DNA of 64,000 nt from Opacimonas immobilis (GTDB taxonomy: Bacteria > Pseudomonadota > Gammaproteobacteria > Enterobacterales > Alteromonadaceae). The notes under the pieces were generated by a model. It saw only the letters and a program-made list of their open reading frames with translations, was not told the DNA's origin and did not search any database. The stretch spans positions 62,001-126,000 of the forward strand of contig NZ_CP182485.1 of assembly GCF_048282545.1 (NCBI RefSeq), in the 5' to 3' direction. Shown one piece after another: positions 19,518-27,839 of the stretch. Positions within the stretch are counted from its first letter, which is position 1, and the number at the start of each line of letters is the position of its first letter. A program made the translations under genes and the position numbers.

Positions 19518-19595
19518 AGCTTGCCTTTGCAGTTTGTCAGTCGTTTTTGTTAATATATGAGTGTAATCTTTTCAATCCAAAAGTGATAGTTCAAA

Positions 19596-19892
19596 ATGGC
19601 AAAACGCGGTGTGAAGAAAAAACAATTTCGTCCGGATTTCGGTGTTTTCGTCTGCCCTCATGTGCAAGATGGCGCAAATGTACTGGAAGTGGTGCGTGAT
19701 AGCGAAGGTGATTGGCAGTTTCGCTGCGGTGATGCTGAGGCAGATAGTGACGCGGATTTGATCTTGGTTGCTGTGGGTGATGTGCTAGCTGCCGATCCGT
19801 CACTGGCGGTGAGTGTGGAACTTGACATCAGTACCGGCATTGAGCGTAAAGCAACCTATAAAGACTGGGACAGTTTCACGGTTGAGGAGTAA
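19596..19892 (+). CDS. Small acidic conserved hypothetical protein
   Basis: Unknown function. The 98-residue protein has a basic start (MAKRGVKKKQFRP) followed by a strongly acidic body. A VCPHVQDG segment and a DWQFRCG segment suggest a small alpha/beta domain found in uncharacterised cytoplasmic proteins; I cannot name the family with confidence. It reads away from patB (divergent, 78-base gap) and is followed by a bidirectional terminator at 20036. Confidence 0.7.
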   Translation: MAKRGVKKKQFRPDFGVFVCPHVQDGANVLEVVRDSEGDWQFRCGDAEADSDADLILVAVGDVLAADPSLAVSVELDISTGIERKATYKDWDSFTVEE

Positions 19893-20035
19893 ATCTGAAA
19901 CTATTGCCATTAACCACATGATATTCATCCAGGAATGCAGTTTAGTGTACCTAGTGAAGGCATTAGTTTGTAGGGTGGACATATTGCCGTATTTGCTTCG
20001 AGCCAAGATAAAGCAGCTTGGCTAGCTTAATTAAC

Positions 20036-20065
20036 AAAAAGCCACTTCATTTGAAGTGGCTTTTG
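20036..20065. terminator. Bidirectional terminator between the 98-aa gene and typA
   Basis: GCCACTTCA (20041-20049) pairs with TGAAGTGGC (20052-20060), with A tract before and T tract after, so it can stop transcription from both sides. Confidence 0.85.
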
Positions 20066-20084
20066 TTGATAATCAATTGACTGA

Positions 20085-21920
20085 TTAATCCTTGCTACGA
20101 GAAGCACGTTTACGATCGCTCTCAGTAAGCAACTTCTTGCGAATACGAATGCTTTCTGGCGTCACTTCTACTAATTCATCGTTATCAATGAACTCAAGCG
20201 CTTGCTCAAGTGTCATCTTAACCGGCGGTACAAGCGTTTGCGCTTCGTCTGTGCCCGAGGCACGAACGTTCGTCAATTGCTTACCTTTCAGTGCGTTGAC
20301 TGTAAGGTCATTGTCACGGCTGTGAATACCGATGATCATGCCTTCATAGACTTCAACACCATGGCCGATAAACAAGCGACCGCGCTCTTGTAAGTTAAAC
20401 AATGCATTGGTCAATGCTTTACCTGCAGCATTGGCAATCAATACACCGTTCTTACGTTGGCCGATTTCACCACCTTTGTGTGGGCCGTAGTGGTCAAACG
20501 TGTGGTACAACAAACCAGAACCTGAAGTAAGAGTCATAAATTCAGTTTGGAAACCAATCAAACCGCGCGAAGGTACAATAAAGTCCATACGAATACGGCC
20601 TTTTCCATCTGGCGCCATATCGCGAAGCTCCGCTTTGCGAATACCTAGTTGCTCCATGATAGAACCTTGATGCTCTTCTTCACAGTCAACCGTTAACGTT
20701 TCAAACGGCTCTTGTAGCTCACCGTCAACTTCGCGCAAGATAACTTCCGGACGTGATACCGCAAGTTCATAGCCTTCACGACGCATGTTCTCAATCAAAA
20801 TACCCAAGTGAAGTTCACCACGACCTGATACGCGGAATTTGTCTGGGTCACCAGTTTCTTCAACACGCAATGCTACGTTGTGAACCAGTTCAGTCTCCAA
20901 ACGTTCTAGGATATTACGAGACGTAACATATTTACCTTCTTTACCCGCAAATGGAGAGGTGTTGACTTGGAACGTCATCGTCACCGTAGGCTCATCAACA
21001 GATAATGGAGGAAGTGCTTCAACCGCATTTACATCACAAACAGTGTCAGAGATTTTTAACTCACCTAACCCCGTAATGGCAATGATATCGCCTGCAGAAG
21101 CATTTGGCACTTCATGGCGTTCAAGGCCCAAATAACCCTGAATAATACCCACTTTAGCATTACGTGTTTTGCCATCTGCACCGATAATAGTGACTTGTTG
21201 ATTTGGCTTAACTGAACCACGCTTAATACGACCAACCCCAATTACACCTAAGTAGGAGTTATAGTCAAGCTGTGAGATTTGCATTTGGAAGGCGCCTTCA
21301 GGGTCCGCTGCTGGCGGTGCGACTTTTTCAATAATGGCATCAAACAATGCCGTCATGTCTTCACCTTGCTCGTCTGCATCCATAGATGCCCAACCGTTAA
21401 GTGCAGAGGCGTATACCACATCAAAATCAAGTTGTTCGTCAGTCGCGCCAAGATTGTCAAATAAGTCAAATACCTGATCCATAACCCAATCAGGACGAGC
21501 GCCAGGCTTGTCAATTTTATTAATAACAACAATCGGCTTCAAACCTTGTGCAAACGCTTTCTGAGTAACAAAACGCGTTTGCGGCATTGGGCCTTCTTGT
21601 GCATCGACTAACAACAATACCGAGTCAGCCATCGACATAACACGTTCTACTTCGCCACCGAAATCAGCGTGCCCAGGAGTGTCGACGATGTTAATCCGAT
21701 AATCGTTGTAATTAATTGCGGTGTTCTTGGCAAGGATGGTGATGCCACGCTCTTTTTCGATGTCATTGGAGTCCATGACGCGTTCTTCAGAATCGCCGCG
21801 ACTTTCTAATGTGCCGGATTGCTGTAATAACTTGTCGACAAGGGTCGTTTTGCCGTGGTCAACGTGAGCAATAATTGCGATATTGCGTAACTTATCTAAT
21901 GCGGTCTGAGGTGCAGACAT
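20085..21920 (-). CDS. typA: Ribosome-dependent GTPase BipA/TypA
   Basis: Translation-factor GTPase that binds the 70S ribosome and helps late 50S assembly and stress or cold adaptation. At 611 residues it has the normal length. The N-terminal G domain shows AHVDHGKTTL (G1), RGITI (G2), DTPGH (G3) and NKID (G4); then come the beta-barrel, EF-G-like domains and the TypA-specific C-terminal domain. The next gene upstream is divergent glnA, a pairing also found in E. coli. Confidence 0.97.
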   Translation of the reverse strand: MSAPQTALDKLRNIAIIAHVDHGKTTLVDKLLQQSGTLESRGDSEERVMDSNDIEKERGITILAKNTAINYNDYRINIVDTPGHADFGGEVERVMSMADSVLLLVDAQEGPMPQTRFVTQKAFAQGLKPIVVINKIDKPGARPDWVMDQVFDLFDNLGATDEQLDFDVVYASALNGWASMDADEQGEDMTALFDAIIEKVAPPAADPEGAFQMQISQLDYNSYLGVIGVGRIKRGSVKPNQQVTIIGADGKTRNAKVGIIQGYLGLERHEVPNASAGDIIAITGLGELKISDTVCDVNAVEALPPLSVDEPTVTMTFQVNTSPFAGKEGKYVTSRNILERLETELVHNVALRVEETGDPDKFRVSGRGELHLGILIENMRREGYELAVSRPEVILREVDGELQEPFETLTVDCEEEHQGSIMEQLGIRKAELRDMAPDGKGRIRMDFIVPSRGLIGFQTEFMTLTSGSGLLYHTFDHYGPHKGGEIGQRKNGVLIANAAGKALTNALFNLQERGRLFIGHGVEVYEGMIIGIHSRDNDLTVNALKGKQLTNVRASGTDEAQTLVPPVKMTLEQALEFIDNDELVEVTPESIRIRKKLLTESDRKRASRSKD

Positions 21921-22132
21921 GGTTTAACTCTCTATCTATGAAGGGTGAAAATGGGCCTGTCCCAATTTCGTGTGCGCGGATTGTACAGGGATTCACACAA
22001 ATAAGCGAATAAATCCCGGCTAAATGTTTGTTAATGTTTTATGAATTTCTGGTAAATCTTCGACATGGGTCGTATAGTAATCATTGGATTTTTTGTCTAC
22101 ATTACGGAACTAAGCAACAACTCAACCGCTCT

Positions 22133-22169
22133 TGCACCAATCTGATACATTTTGCACCAAAATTGTGCA
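22133..22169. promoter_or_regulatory. NtrC enhancer sites upstream of glnA
   Basis: The strong site is TGCACCAAAATTGTGCA (22153-22169), a near-palindrome that matches the NtrC enhancer pattern of E. coli glnAp2. A half-conserved site, TGCACCA followed by TGATACA, lies at 22133-22149, exactly 20 bases (two helical turns) upstream. The pair sits about 100 bases upstream of the predicted sigma-54 start. Confidence 0.75.
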
Positions 22170-22240
22170 ATCAAAGGTAAAACTCATCATATTTTTCGCA
22201 AGTGACCTCATGTAAGCCTTTAAAACCAAAGGCTTGCTAC

Positions 22241-22258
22241 TTGGTATAATTATTGCTT
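22241..22258 (+). promoter_or_regulatory. Sigma-54 promoter of glnA
   Basis: TTGGTATAATTATTGCTT has GG at 22243-22244 and GC at 22255-22256, with the obligatory 10 bases between, and fits the TGG-N9-TTGC form. Transcription would start near 22268. TATAAT inside the spacer could also serve as a sigma-70 -10 element. Confidence 0.75.
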
Positions 22259-22357
22259 AGATTGCGCTACATGACAAACCGCTTACTGCAAGTCCTGTCG
22301 TAGGGTGCGATCACCCAAGAATTTGTGTTTATTTTTGAAAGACTATTGGAGAAAAGA

Positions 22358-23767
22358 ATGTCAATTGAGAAGGCGTTAGAACTGATCAAGGAAAGCGAAG
22401 CAAAATTTGTTGATCTTCGTTTTACAGACACTAAAGGTAAAGAACAGCACGTTTCTATTCCTACCCACCAAATCGACGAAGATTTCTTTGAAGAAGGCAA
22501 GATGTTCGATGGTTCATCGATTGCTGGTTGGAAAGGTATTAACGAATCAGACATGATTCTTATGCCAGACCCTGAAACCGTTGTGGTAGACCCATTTGCA
22601 GAAGAAACTCAAGTTAACATTCGCTGTGACATTCTTGAGCCAACCACGATGCAAGGCTATGACCGCGACCCACGTTCAGTAGCAAAACGCGCTGAAGAAT
22701 ACCTCAAGTCTACTGGTATTGGTGACACAGTATTATTTGGTCCAGAGCCAGAGTTCTTCTTGTTCAATGACGTAACGTTCCACACTGATATGGCCGGTTC
22801 CTTCTACGCAATCGATGATCCAGAAGCCAAGTGGAACTCAGGTGCTGAGTTTGAAGGCGGTAACAAAGGTCACCGTCCAGGCGTTAAAGGCGGTTACTTC
22901 CCAGTACCACCAGTCGATTCAGCACACGATATTCGTGCAGCAATGTGCTTAGTAATGGAAGAAATGGGCCTAACGGTTGAAGCGCATCACCACGAAGTGG
23001 CAACAGCTGGCCAAAACGAAATCGCTTGCTTATTTAACACTATGGTTAAGAAAGCGGACGAAATCCAAATCTACAAGTACGTTGTTCATAACGTTGCTGA
23101 CGCATACGGCAAAACAGCAACCTTCATGCCGAAGCCATTAGTAGGCGATAACGGTTCTGGTATGCACTGTCACCAATCCATCAGCAAAGATGGCAAAAAC
23201 ATCTTCGCCGGTGATGCATATGCAGGCCTTTCTGAAGATGCTTTATTTTACATCGGCGGTATCATCAAGCACGCTAAAGCAATCAACGCATTTGCTAATG
23301 CATCGACTAACTCTTACAAGCGTTTGGTTCCTGGTTTTGAAGCACCTGTTATGTTGGCATACTCTGCACGTAACCGCTCTGCATCAATCCGTATCCCGTT
23401 CGTAACGTCTGACCGCGCACGTCGTATTGAAGTTCGCTTCCCTGACCCAACGGCTAACCCATACTTAGCATTTACGGCTATGTTGATGGCTGGCCTTGAC
23501 GGAATCAAGAACAAGATTCACCCTGGCGATGCAGCGGATAAAGACTTATATGACTTACCAGCAGAAGAAGCAGCAGCGATTCCTACCGTTGCATCTTCAC
23601 TAGAAGAAGCTCTTGCTGCACTTGATGCAGACCGTGAGTTCTTAACTGCCGGTGGCGTTATGTCTGACGATATGATTGATGCATACATCTCATTAAAGTC
23701 TGAAGAAGTTGAAAAACTTAACATGACAACTCACCCAGTTGAGTTCGACATGTACTACAGCGTGTAA
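22358..23767 (+). CDS. glnA: Glutamine synthetase, type I
   Basis: Joins ammonia to glutamate using ATP; a cytoplasmic dodecamer and the entry point of nitrogen assimilation with GltBD. From the ATG at 22358 (GGAG upstream) it has 469 residues, equal to E. coli GlnA; an in-frame GTG at 22325 would add 11 residues and is not needed. MFDGSSIAGWKGI, GPEPEFFLF, NGSGMHCHQS-like and NRSASIRIP signature segments are present. The adenylylation tyrosine is kept (Tyr398 counting Met, in KDLYDLPAEE), so control by GlnE is expected. Transcription is from sigma-54 with NtrC. Confidence 0.98.
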   Translation: MSIEKALELIKESEAKFVDLRFTDTKGKEQHVSIPTHQIDEDFFEEGKMFDGSSIAGWKGINESDMILMPDPETVVVDPFAEETQVNIRCDILEPTTMQGYDRDPRSVAKRAEEYLKSTGIGDTVLFGPEPEFFLFNDVTFHTDMAGSFYAIDDPEAKWNSGAEFEGGNKGHRPGVKGGYFPVPPVDSAHDIRAAMCLVMEEMGLTVEAHHHEVATAGQNEIACLFNTMVKKADEIQIYKYVVHNVADAYGKTATFMPKPLVGDNGSGMHCHQSISKDGKNIFAGDAYAGLSEDALFYIGGIIKHAKAINAFANASTNSYKRLVPGFEAPVMLAYSARNRSASIRIPFVTSDRARRIEVRFPDPTANPYLAFTAMLMAGLDGIKNKIHPGDAADKDLYDLPAEEAAAIPTVASSLEEALAALDADREFLTAGGVMSDDMIDAYISLKSEEVEKLNMTTHPVEFDMYYSV

Positions 23768-23800
23768 TTTCATACAAATTTACGTATTGTATTTGATACA

Positions 23801-23826
23801 AAGGCTTGCATTGGCAAGCCTTTTTT
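23801..23826 (+). terminator. Terminator of glnA
   Basis: GGCTTGC (23803-23809) pairs with GCAAGCC (23814-23820), extended by flanking A-T pairs, and is followed by six T residues. It separates glnA from glnLG, as in E. coli. Confidence 0.88.
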
Positions 23827-23875
23827 ATGCTCACCAAATGCCTTTTTCAGCTCCAATTGAATAAAGTCGGAGAAA

Positions 23876-23971
23876 ATGATGCGCTTTATAGAAGCACTAG
23901 ATAATTCTGGCAAGGTTATTGCTGTGTCAGATCAGGTTATTTTTTATAAGCATCAAGCACGGATCCGATAA
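23876..23971 (+). CDS. Possible 31-residue peptide between glnA and glnL
   Basis: A short reading frame (MMRFIEALDNSG...) with a good GGAG ribosome site five bases upstream, lying between the glnA terminator and glnL. I recognise no family. It could be a leader peptide, a remnant of the small gene found between glnA and glnL in other gammaproteobacteria, or chance. Confidence 0.25.
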   Translation: MMRFIEALDNSGKVIAVSDQVIFYKHQARIR

Positions 23972-24009
23972 GACCTTTAGGGGAAAACAAGGAAAAACCG
24001 CTCGCATGG

Positions 24010-24026
24010 TGCACTAATTTGGTGCA
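24010..24026. promoter_or_regulatory. NtrC box just upstream of glnL
   Basis: TGCACTAATTTGGTGCA is an excellent NtrC site, ending ten bases before the glnL ATG. In E. coli NtrC-P represses the weak glnL promoter through such a site, and the position here fits autorepression rather than a distant enhancer. No GG-N10-GC sigma-54 element is visible nearby. Confidence 0.75.
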
Positions 24027-24036
24027 TAGTACCCAA

Positions 24037-25113
24037 ATGAACTTTCAATATCATGCTCAACTATTCGATCATATGATTTCGGCGGTCTTGGTTATTAGCC
24101 GAGAGATGCAAGTGCTTTATGCTAATCAGGCCGCCTTAACTTTGCTCAATACCGGCTTAAACCAGTTGTATCGCTTTCATATTGACGAAATCATTGCTTT
24201 TAGCACTGTCAATCGAGACAAAATAAAAGGCGCCTTTAACACCCATGAAGGGTTTTCAGAGCCAGATATTGAAATCTGCTTGCACGATGAAAGAGTGCTG
24301 CGCTTTGATATCGCGGTAACTTACATAGAACTCGATGACGCCCCATGCTTAATGATAGAGGCTAAACACATTGACCAGCAAATGCGCATCAATCAAGAAA
24401 ACTTACAACTTGCCCAACAACATGCGGCCAGACAACTGATCCGTGGCTTAGCGCATGAAATCAAAAACCCATTGGGCGGAATCCGTGGAGCAGCACAATT
24501 ACTAGGCTTGAGTATTGAAGATAAAGAACACATCGAATTTACCGAGATGATTATCACGCAAAGTGATCGTTTGCGAAATCTAGTCGATAACCTTTTAGGC
24601 CCTAACTCTTTGCCCAAACAAGCATGGCAGAATCTACACCAGCCTATTGAAGCCGTTTATCAACTAGTCAAAAACGACAACCCCTACAATATCAACTTAG
24701 TCCGCGACTACGACCCGAGTATTCCTGATTTGTATATAGATACCGATATGCTGCAGCAGGCCATTTTGAATATCGTGCGCAATGCTATGCAAGCATTACA
24801 AGAGTCAGAATCCAAATTACCCAAAATTCGCATCAAGACTCGGGTCGCTCGAAATGAAATGATCCACGGGCGTAAAGAGCCCTTATCAGCGGTTATTTTT
24901 ATTTATGATAATGGTCCAGGCGTTCCAATAGACATTAAAGACACCATTTTTTACCCTATGGTCACATCCAAATCAGATGGGACTGGCTTAGGTTTATCTA
25001 TCGCACAAACCTTAGTTGAACATCACAATGGCAAAATCGAATTAGAAAGTCGCAAAGGGCGCACGAAATTCTCGATTTATTTACCGATTACCAAACACGG
25101 AGTAACATCATGA
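24037..25113 (+). CDS. glnL: Nitrogen regulation sensor kinase/phosphatase NtrB
   Basis: Cytoplasmic histidine kinase and phosphatase for NtrC, controlled by PII and 2-oxoglutarate. The ATG at 24037 gives 358 residues; an in-frame TTG at 24019 would begin inside the NtrC box. The order is an N-terminal PAS domain (about 10-110), the phosphorylated His140 in GLAHEIKNPLGG, NIVRNAMQAL (N-box), DNGPGVP (G1) and GTGLGLSIA (G2). No clear Shine-Dalgarno sequence precedes the start, which fits the low expression known for NtrB. Overlaps glnG by four bases. Confidence 0.95.
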   Translation: MNFQYHAQLFDHMISAVLVISREMQVLYANQAALTLLNTGLNQLYRFHIDEIIAFSTVNRDKIKGAFNTHEGFSEPDIEICLHDERVLRFDIAVTYIELDDAPCLMIEAKHIDQQMRINQENLQLAQQHAARQLIRGLAHEIKNPLGGIRGAAQLLGLSIEDKEHIEFTEMIITQSDRLRNLVDNLLGPNSLPKQAWQNLHQPIEAVYQLVKNDNPYNINLVRDYDPSIPDLYIDTDMLQQAILNIVRNAMQALQESESKLPKIRIKTRVARNEMIHGRKEPLSAVIFIYDNGPGVPIDIKDTIFYPMVTSKSDGTGLGLSIAQTLVEHHNGKIELESRKGRTKFSIYLPITKHGVTS

Positions 25114-26540
25114 ACTATGAACCAGTATGGATATTAGACGACGATAGTTCGATTCGCTGGGTTCTGCAAAAAGCACTAATGACGGCTGATATCGAATGCT
25201 GTAGCTTTGCTCAACCCCATGATTTATTGTTACAACTCGAATCTGCTCCCGCGCCACAAGTGATTATTTCTGATATCAAAATGCCAGGTATGGACGGTAT
25301 CACCTTGCTCGACGAAATACACAGCATATACCCCGAATTGCCAGTGATTATTATGACGGCACACTCTGACCTAGATAGTGCAGTGAATGCTTACCAACAC
25401 GGTGCATATGAGTATTTACCCAAGCCATTTGATATTACAGAAGCGGTTGCGCTTACCGAACGCGCGCTATCTCATGCCAAAGAACAAAGCAAAAAAGCCG
25501 AACCTGACGCCCCTAAGATTGAAACGGACATCATTGGCGCGGCTCCGGCGATGCAAGAAGTTTTTCGCGCAATTGGACGATTAGCCCGCTCCTCTATTAG
25601 TGTGTTGATAAATGGAGAATCCGGCACTGGTAAAGAGTTAGTAGCTAATGCACTACACAAACACTCTCCTAGAGCCAACGCCCCATTTATTGCCTTAAAT
25701 ATGGCCGCTATCCCAGCTGACTTGATTGAATCAGAGCTATTTGGTCATGAAAAAGGTGCCTTTACCGGCGCACAAAATGCCCGACAAGGTCGCTTTGAAC
25801 AAGCCAACGGTGGCACTTTGTTTTTGGATGAAATCGGTGATATGCCGCTAGATATTCAAACTCGGTTATTGCGCGTGCTCTCCGATGGACAATTTTATCG
25901 GGTTGGCGGATTACAACCTGTCTCAGTCGATGTACGAATAGTCGCTGCTACACATCAAAATCTCGAACAACTCGTTGCTGAAAACCGCTTCCGTGAAGAT
26001 TTGTATCATCGCTTGAATGTCATCAAAATTCAGATCCCATCACTGCATGAAAGACGAGAAGATATTCCACTGTTAGCCAAACATTTTTTGCAAAATGCTG
26101 CGCGTGAATTAGAAGTCGAATGCAAACAACTCATGGCAGAAACAGCTGACAAACTCAAAGAACTTCCATGGCCAGGTAATGTGCGACAACTTGAGAACGT
26201 CTGTCGTTATTTAACTGTAATGGCTTCGTCAAACGAAATCTATATCAATGATTTACCGCAAGAGCTACTGTCGAGCAAGCCTTCGCCACAACTACCAACA
26301 GCCGTACTCAATGACGCTCCAGTAGGTTCTGATTGGGAAACGCTCTTGGCGTATTGGGCAGATGAACAACTCAGCTCTGGTAAAAGTGAAATCTTAAATG
26401 ACGCCACCCTTATCTTCGAACGCATCATGTTAGAAAGAGCCTTAGCTCACACCAAAGGCCACAAACAAGAAGCAGCAAAACGCCTTGGCTGGGGGCGTAA
26501 TACCCTGACACGCAAATTAAAAGAATTATCAATGGATTAA
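25110..26540 (+). CDS. glnG: Nitrogen regulation response regulator NtrC
   Basis: Sigma-54 enhancer-binding activator of nitrogen genes. The 476 residues comprise a receiver domain with phosphoacceptor Asp55 (IISDIKMPG) and Lys in LPKPFD, a AAA+ domain with the Walker A GESGTGKE, the sigma-54 contact loop GAFTGA and Walker B GTLFLDEIG, and a C-terminal Fis-type HTH (KQEAAKRLGWGRNTLTRKL). The ATG overlaps the glnL stop (ATGA), so the pair is translated together. Expected to act on the NtrC boxes at 22153 and 24010. Confidence 0.97.
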   Translation: MNYEPVWILDDDSSIRWVLQKALMTADIECCSFAQPHDLLLQLESAPAPQVIISDIKMPGMDGITLLDEIHSIYPELPVIIMTAHSDLDSAVNAYQHGAYEYLPKPFDITEAVALTERALSHAKEQSKKAEPDAPKIETDIIGAAPAMQEVFRAIGRLARSSISVLINGESGTGKELVANALHKHSPRANAPFIALNMAAIPADLIESELFGHEKGAFTGAQNARQGRFEQANGGTLFLDEIGDMPLDIQTRLLRVLSDGQFYRVGGLQPVSVDVRIVAATHQNLEQLVAENRFREDLYHRLNVIKIQIPSLHERREDIPLLAKHFLQNAARELEVECKQLMAETADKLKELPWPGNVRQLENVCRYLTVMASSNEIYINDLPQELLSSKPSPQLPTAVLNDAPVGSDWETLLAYWADEQLSSGKSEILNDATLIFERIMLERALAHTKGHKQEAAKRLGWGRNTLTRKLKELSMD

Positions 26541-26643
26541 ACATTAATCATTATTTTTATTTTGTGTGGCGTTGCCTCCTTTATCGGAAAATCTAGAAAA
26601 AACCTTTATAAAATTGCTATAATCGACGCCCTTAGCAAGAAAT

Positions 26644-27393
26644 ATGAGCATATCTGTGTTAGCTATTATCCGTGCCCTAGTGTTGTTGTTTTACTTTATT
26701 GGGCTCAACATCCTATTAGTATTTATTTTCCTCGCCCGTCCGTTTCATCGCAACAATGTCTCCATTGGAGGCAAGTGGTATGCTTCAATGGCATGGATTT
26801 TTAATGTCAAAGTCGAGTTGGAGGGACAAGAACACATTGACCCTGAACAAAACTATATCTGCATCGCCAATCATCAATCGACGTTTGATTTGATGACTAC
26901 TGCCAAATGTGCATTTGATGGCATTACGACCATAGGCAAAAAACAGCTGAAATTCATCCCCATCTTCGGGTTCATTTATTGGCTCAGTGGCAATATCATG
27001 ATTGACCGCAAACACTCCGGGCGAGCACAAGATACCCTCAAAGAAACCGCCCGTCAGGTTAATGATGGCAAACGTTCTGTACTTTTCTTCCCTGAAGGGA
27101 CGCGCAGTTATGGACGCGGATTGTTGCCGTTTAAGACCGGGGCTATGCGTATCGCGCAAGCCACTGGGATACCTGTCATGATGATTGTTACTAGTAGCAC
27201 ACATGGCAAGATCCGTTGGAATCGCTGGAATAATGGCGTGGTTAAAGTGCGCTATTACGCCCCTGAAAACATGGATGATTCCAAAGATATCAAAGGCTGG
27301 ACGCAGTATTTTTACAACTTGATGCATAGCCGTTTGGTTGAGCTTGACCTTGAGACACAAGCACTAAACAAAGCACTTGGCGTCAAACCTTAA
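26644..27393 (+). CDS. plsC: 1-acyl-sn-glycerol-3-phosphate acyltransferase
   Basis: Inner-membrane enzyme that adds the second acyl chain to lysophosphatidic acid in phospholipid synthesis. The 249-residue protein has an N-terminal hydrophobic region (about 5-35), the catalytic NHQSTFD (H-X4-D, about 78), the IGKKQLKFIP block and the FPEGTRS block (about 150). TATAAT at 26618-26623 is a plausible -10 element 20 bases ahead of the gene. rraB follows 26 bases downstream in the same direction. Confidence 0.93.
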   Translation: MSISVLAIIRALVLLFYFIGLNILLVFIFLARPFHRNNVSIGGKWYASMAWIFNVKVELEGQEHIDPEQNYICIANHQSTFDLMTTAKCAFDGITTIGKKQLKFIPIFGFIYWLSGNIMIDRKHSGRAQDTLKETARQVNDGKRSVLFFPEGTRSYGRGLLPFKTGAMRIAQATGIPVMMIVTSSTHGKIRWNRWNNGVVKVRYYAPENMDDSKDIKGWTQYFYNLMHSRLVELDLETQALNKALGVKP

Positions 27394-27419
27394 GTGACAG
27401 ATACAGGACACCGAACTTT

Positions 27420-27782
27420 ATGTCAGAGACGAATTTAGCTGAAATTAAAGAATGGGAAGCATTTACACTAGAGTGCGTCGAGGCATTATTAGCCGATGGC
27501 AGCGACCCAAACGCCACCTATGTCATTGAACATCACTTTGCTGGCGATGACTTTGATGCCTTAGAAAAAGTCGCAGTCGACCTGTTTAAAGCAGGCTTTG
27601 AAGTCACGGATGCTGAAGAGATGGAAACCGAAGACGGCGAAGAAATCTTGTGTTTCGATGCCATAGTTGAACGACCATTAACCGTTGAGGCGATCACCGC
27701 AGATTTTGAAAAGTTGTTTACGATTGCTGATAAGCAAGACATTGTCTATGACGGCTGGGGTACAGAGTTTATTGAGCCTTGA
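27420..27782 (+). CDS. rraB: Ribonuclease E inhibitor RraB
   Basis: Binds RNase E and changes which transcripts the degradosome cuts. Recognised by LLADGSDPNATYVIEHHF, EVTDAEEMETEDGEE and the terminal YDGWGT. At 120 residues it lacks the long acidic tail found at the end of E. coli RraB (138 residues), ending soon after the YDGWGTEF core. It ends before a terminator shared with the convergent valS gene. Confidence 0.9.
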   Translation: MSETNLAEIKEWEAFTLECVEALLADGSDPNATYVIEHHFAGDDFDALEKVAVDLFKAGFEVTDAEEMETEDGEEILCFDAIVERPLTVEAITADFEKLFTIADKQDIVYDGWGTEFIEP

Positions 27783-27791
27783 TTTATAATT

Positions 27792-27823
27792 AAAAAAGGC
27801 CATCACATAAGTGACAGCCTTCT
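27792..27823. terminator. Bidirectional terminator between rraB and valS
   Basis: An imperfect hairpin in which AAGGC and TCAC pair with GTGA and GCCTT around ATAA, with six A residues on the left. It is better as a terminator for the leftward valS transcript, where the A run becomes a T run. Confidence 0.6.
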
Positions 27824-27839
27824 TCGAGATTAAACGACC

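Larger units (their letters stand above)
21921..22357. other. typA/glnA divergent control region
   Basis: These 437 bases hold no gene. The glnA side contains an NtrC-box pair (22133-22169), a perfect 8-bp inverted repeat AAGCCTTT...AAAGGCTT (22214-22235) immediately upstream of a sigma-54 promoter (22241-22258), and a leader of about 90 nt. The typA side (21921-22080) shows no promoter that I can name. Confidence 0.7.

Noticed and set aside
23972..24036. Sigma-54 promoter for glnL
   Set aside because: The best GG...GC pair has 11 rather than 10 bases between, so it does not satisfy the spacing that this sigma factor needs.
26562..26804. 80-codon plus-strand frame between glnG and plsC
   Set aside because: It overlaps plsC in another frame; the plsC frame carries the H-X4-D motif, and this one has no protein-like features.
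26785..27360. A 191-residue open frame on the minus strand
   Set aside because: It lies wholly inside plsC, has no ribosome site and no protein-like pattern; an antisense shadow of a clear gene.
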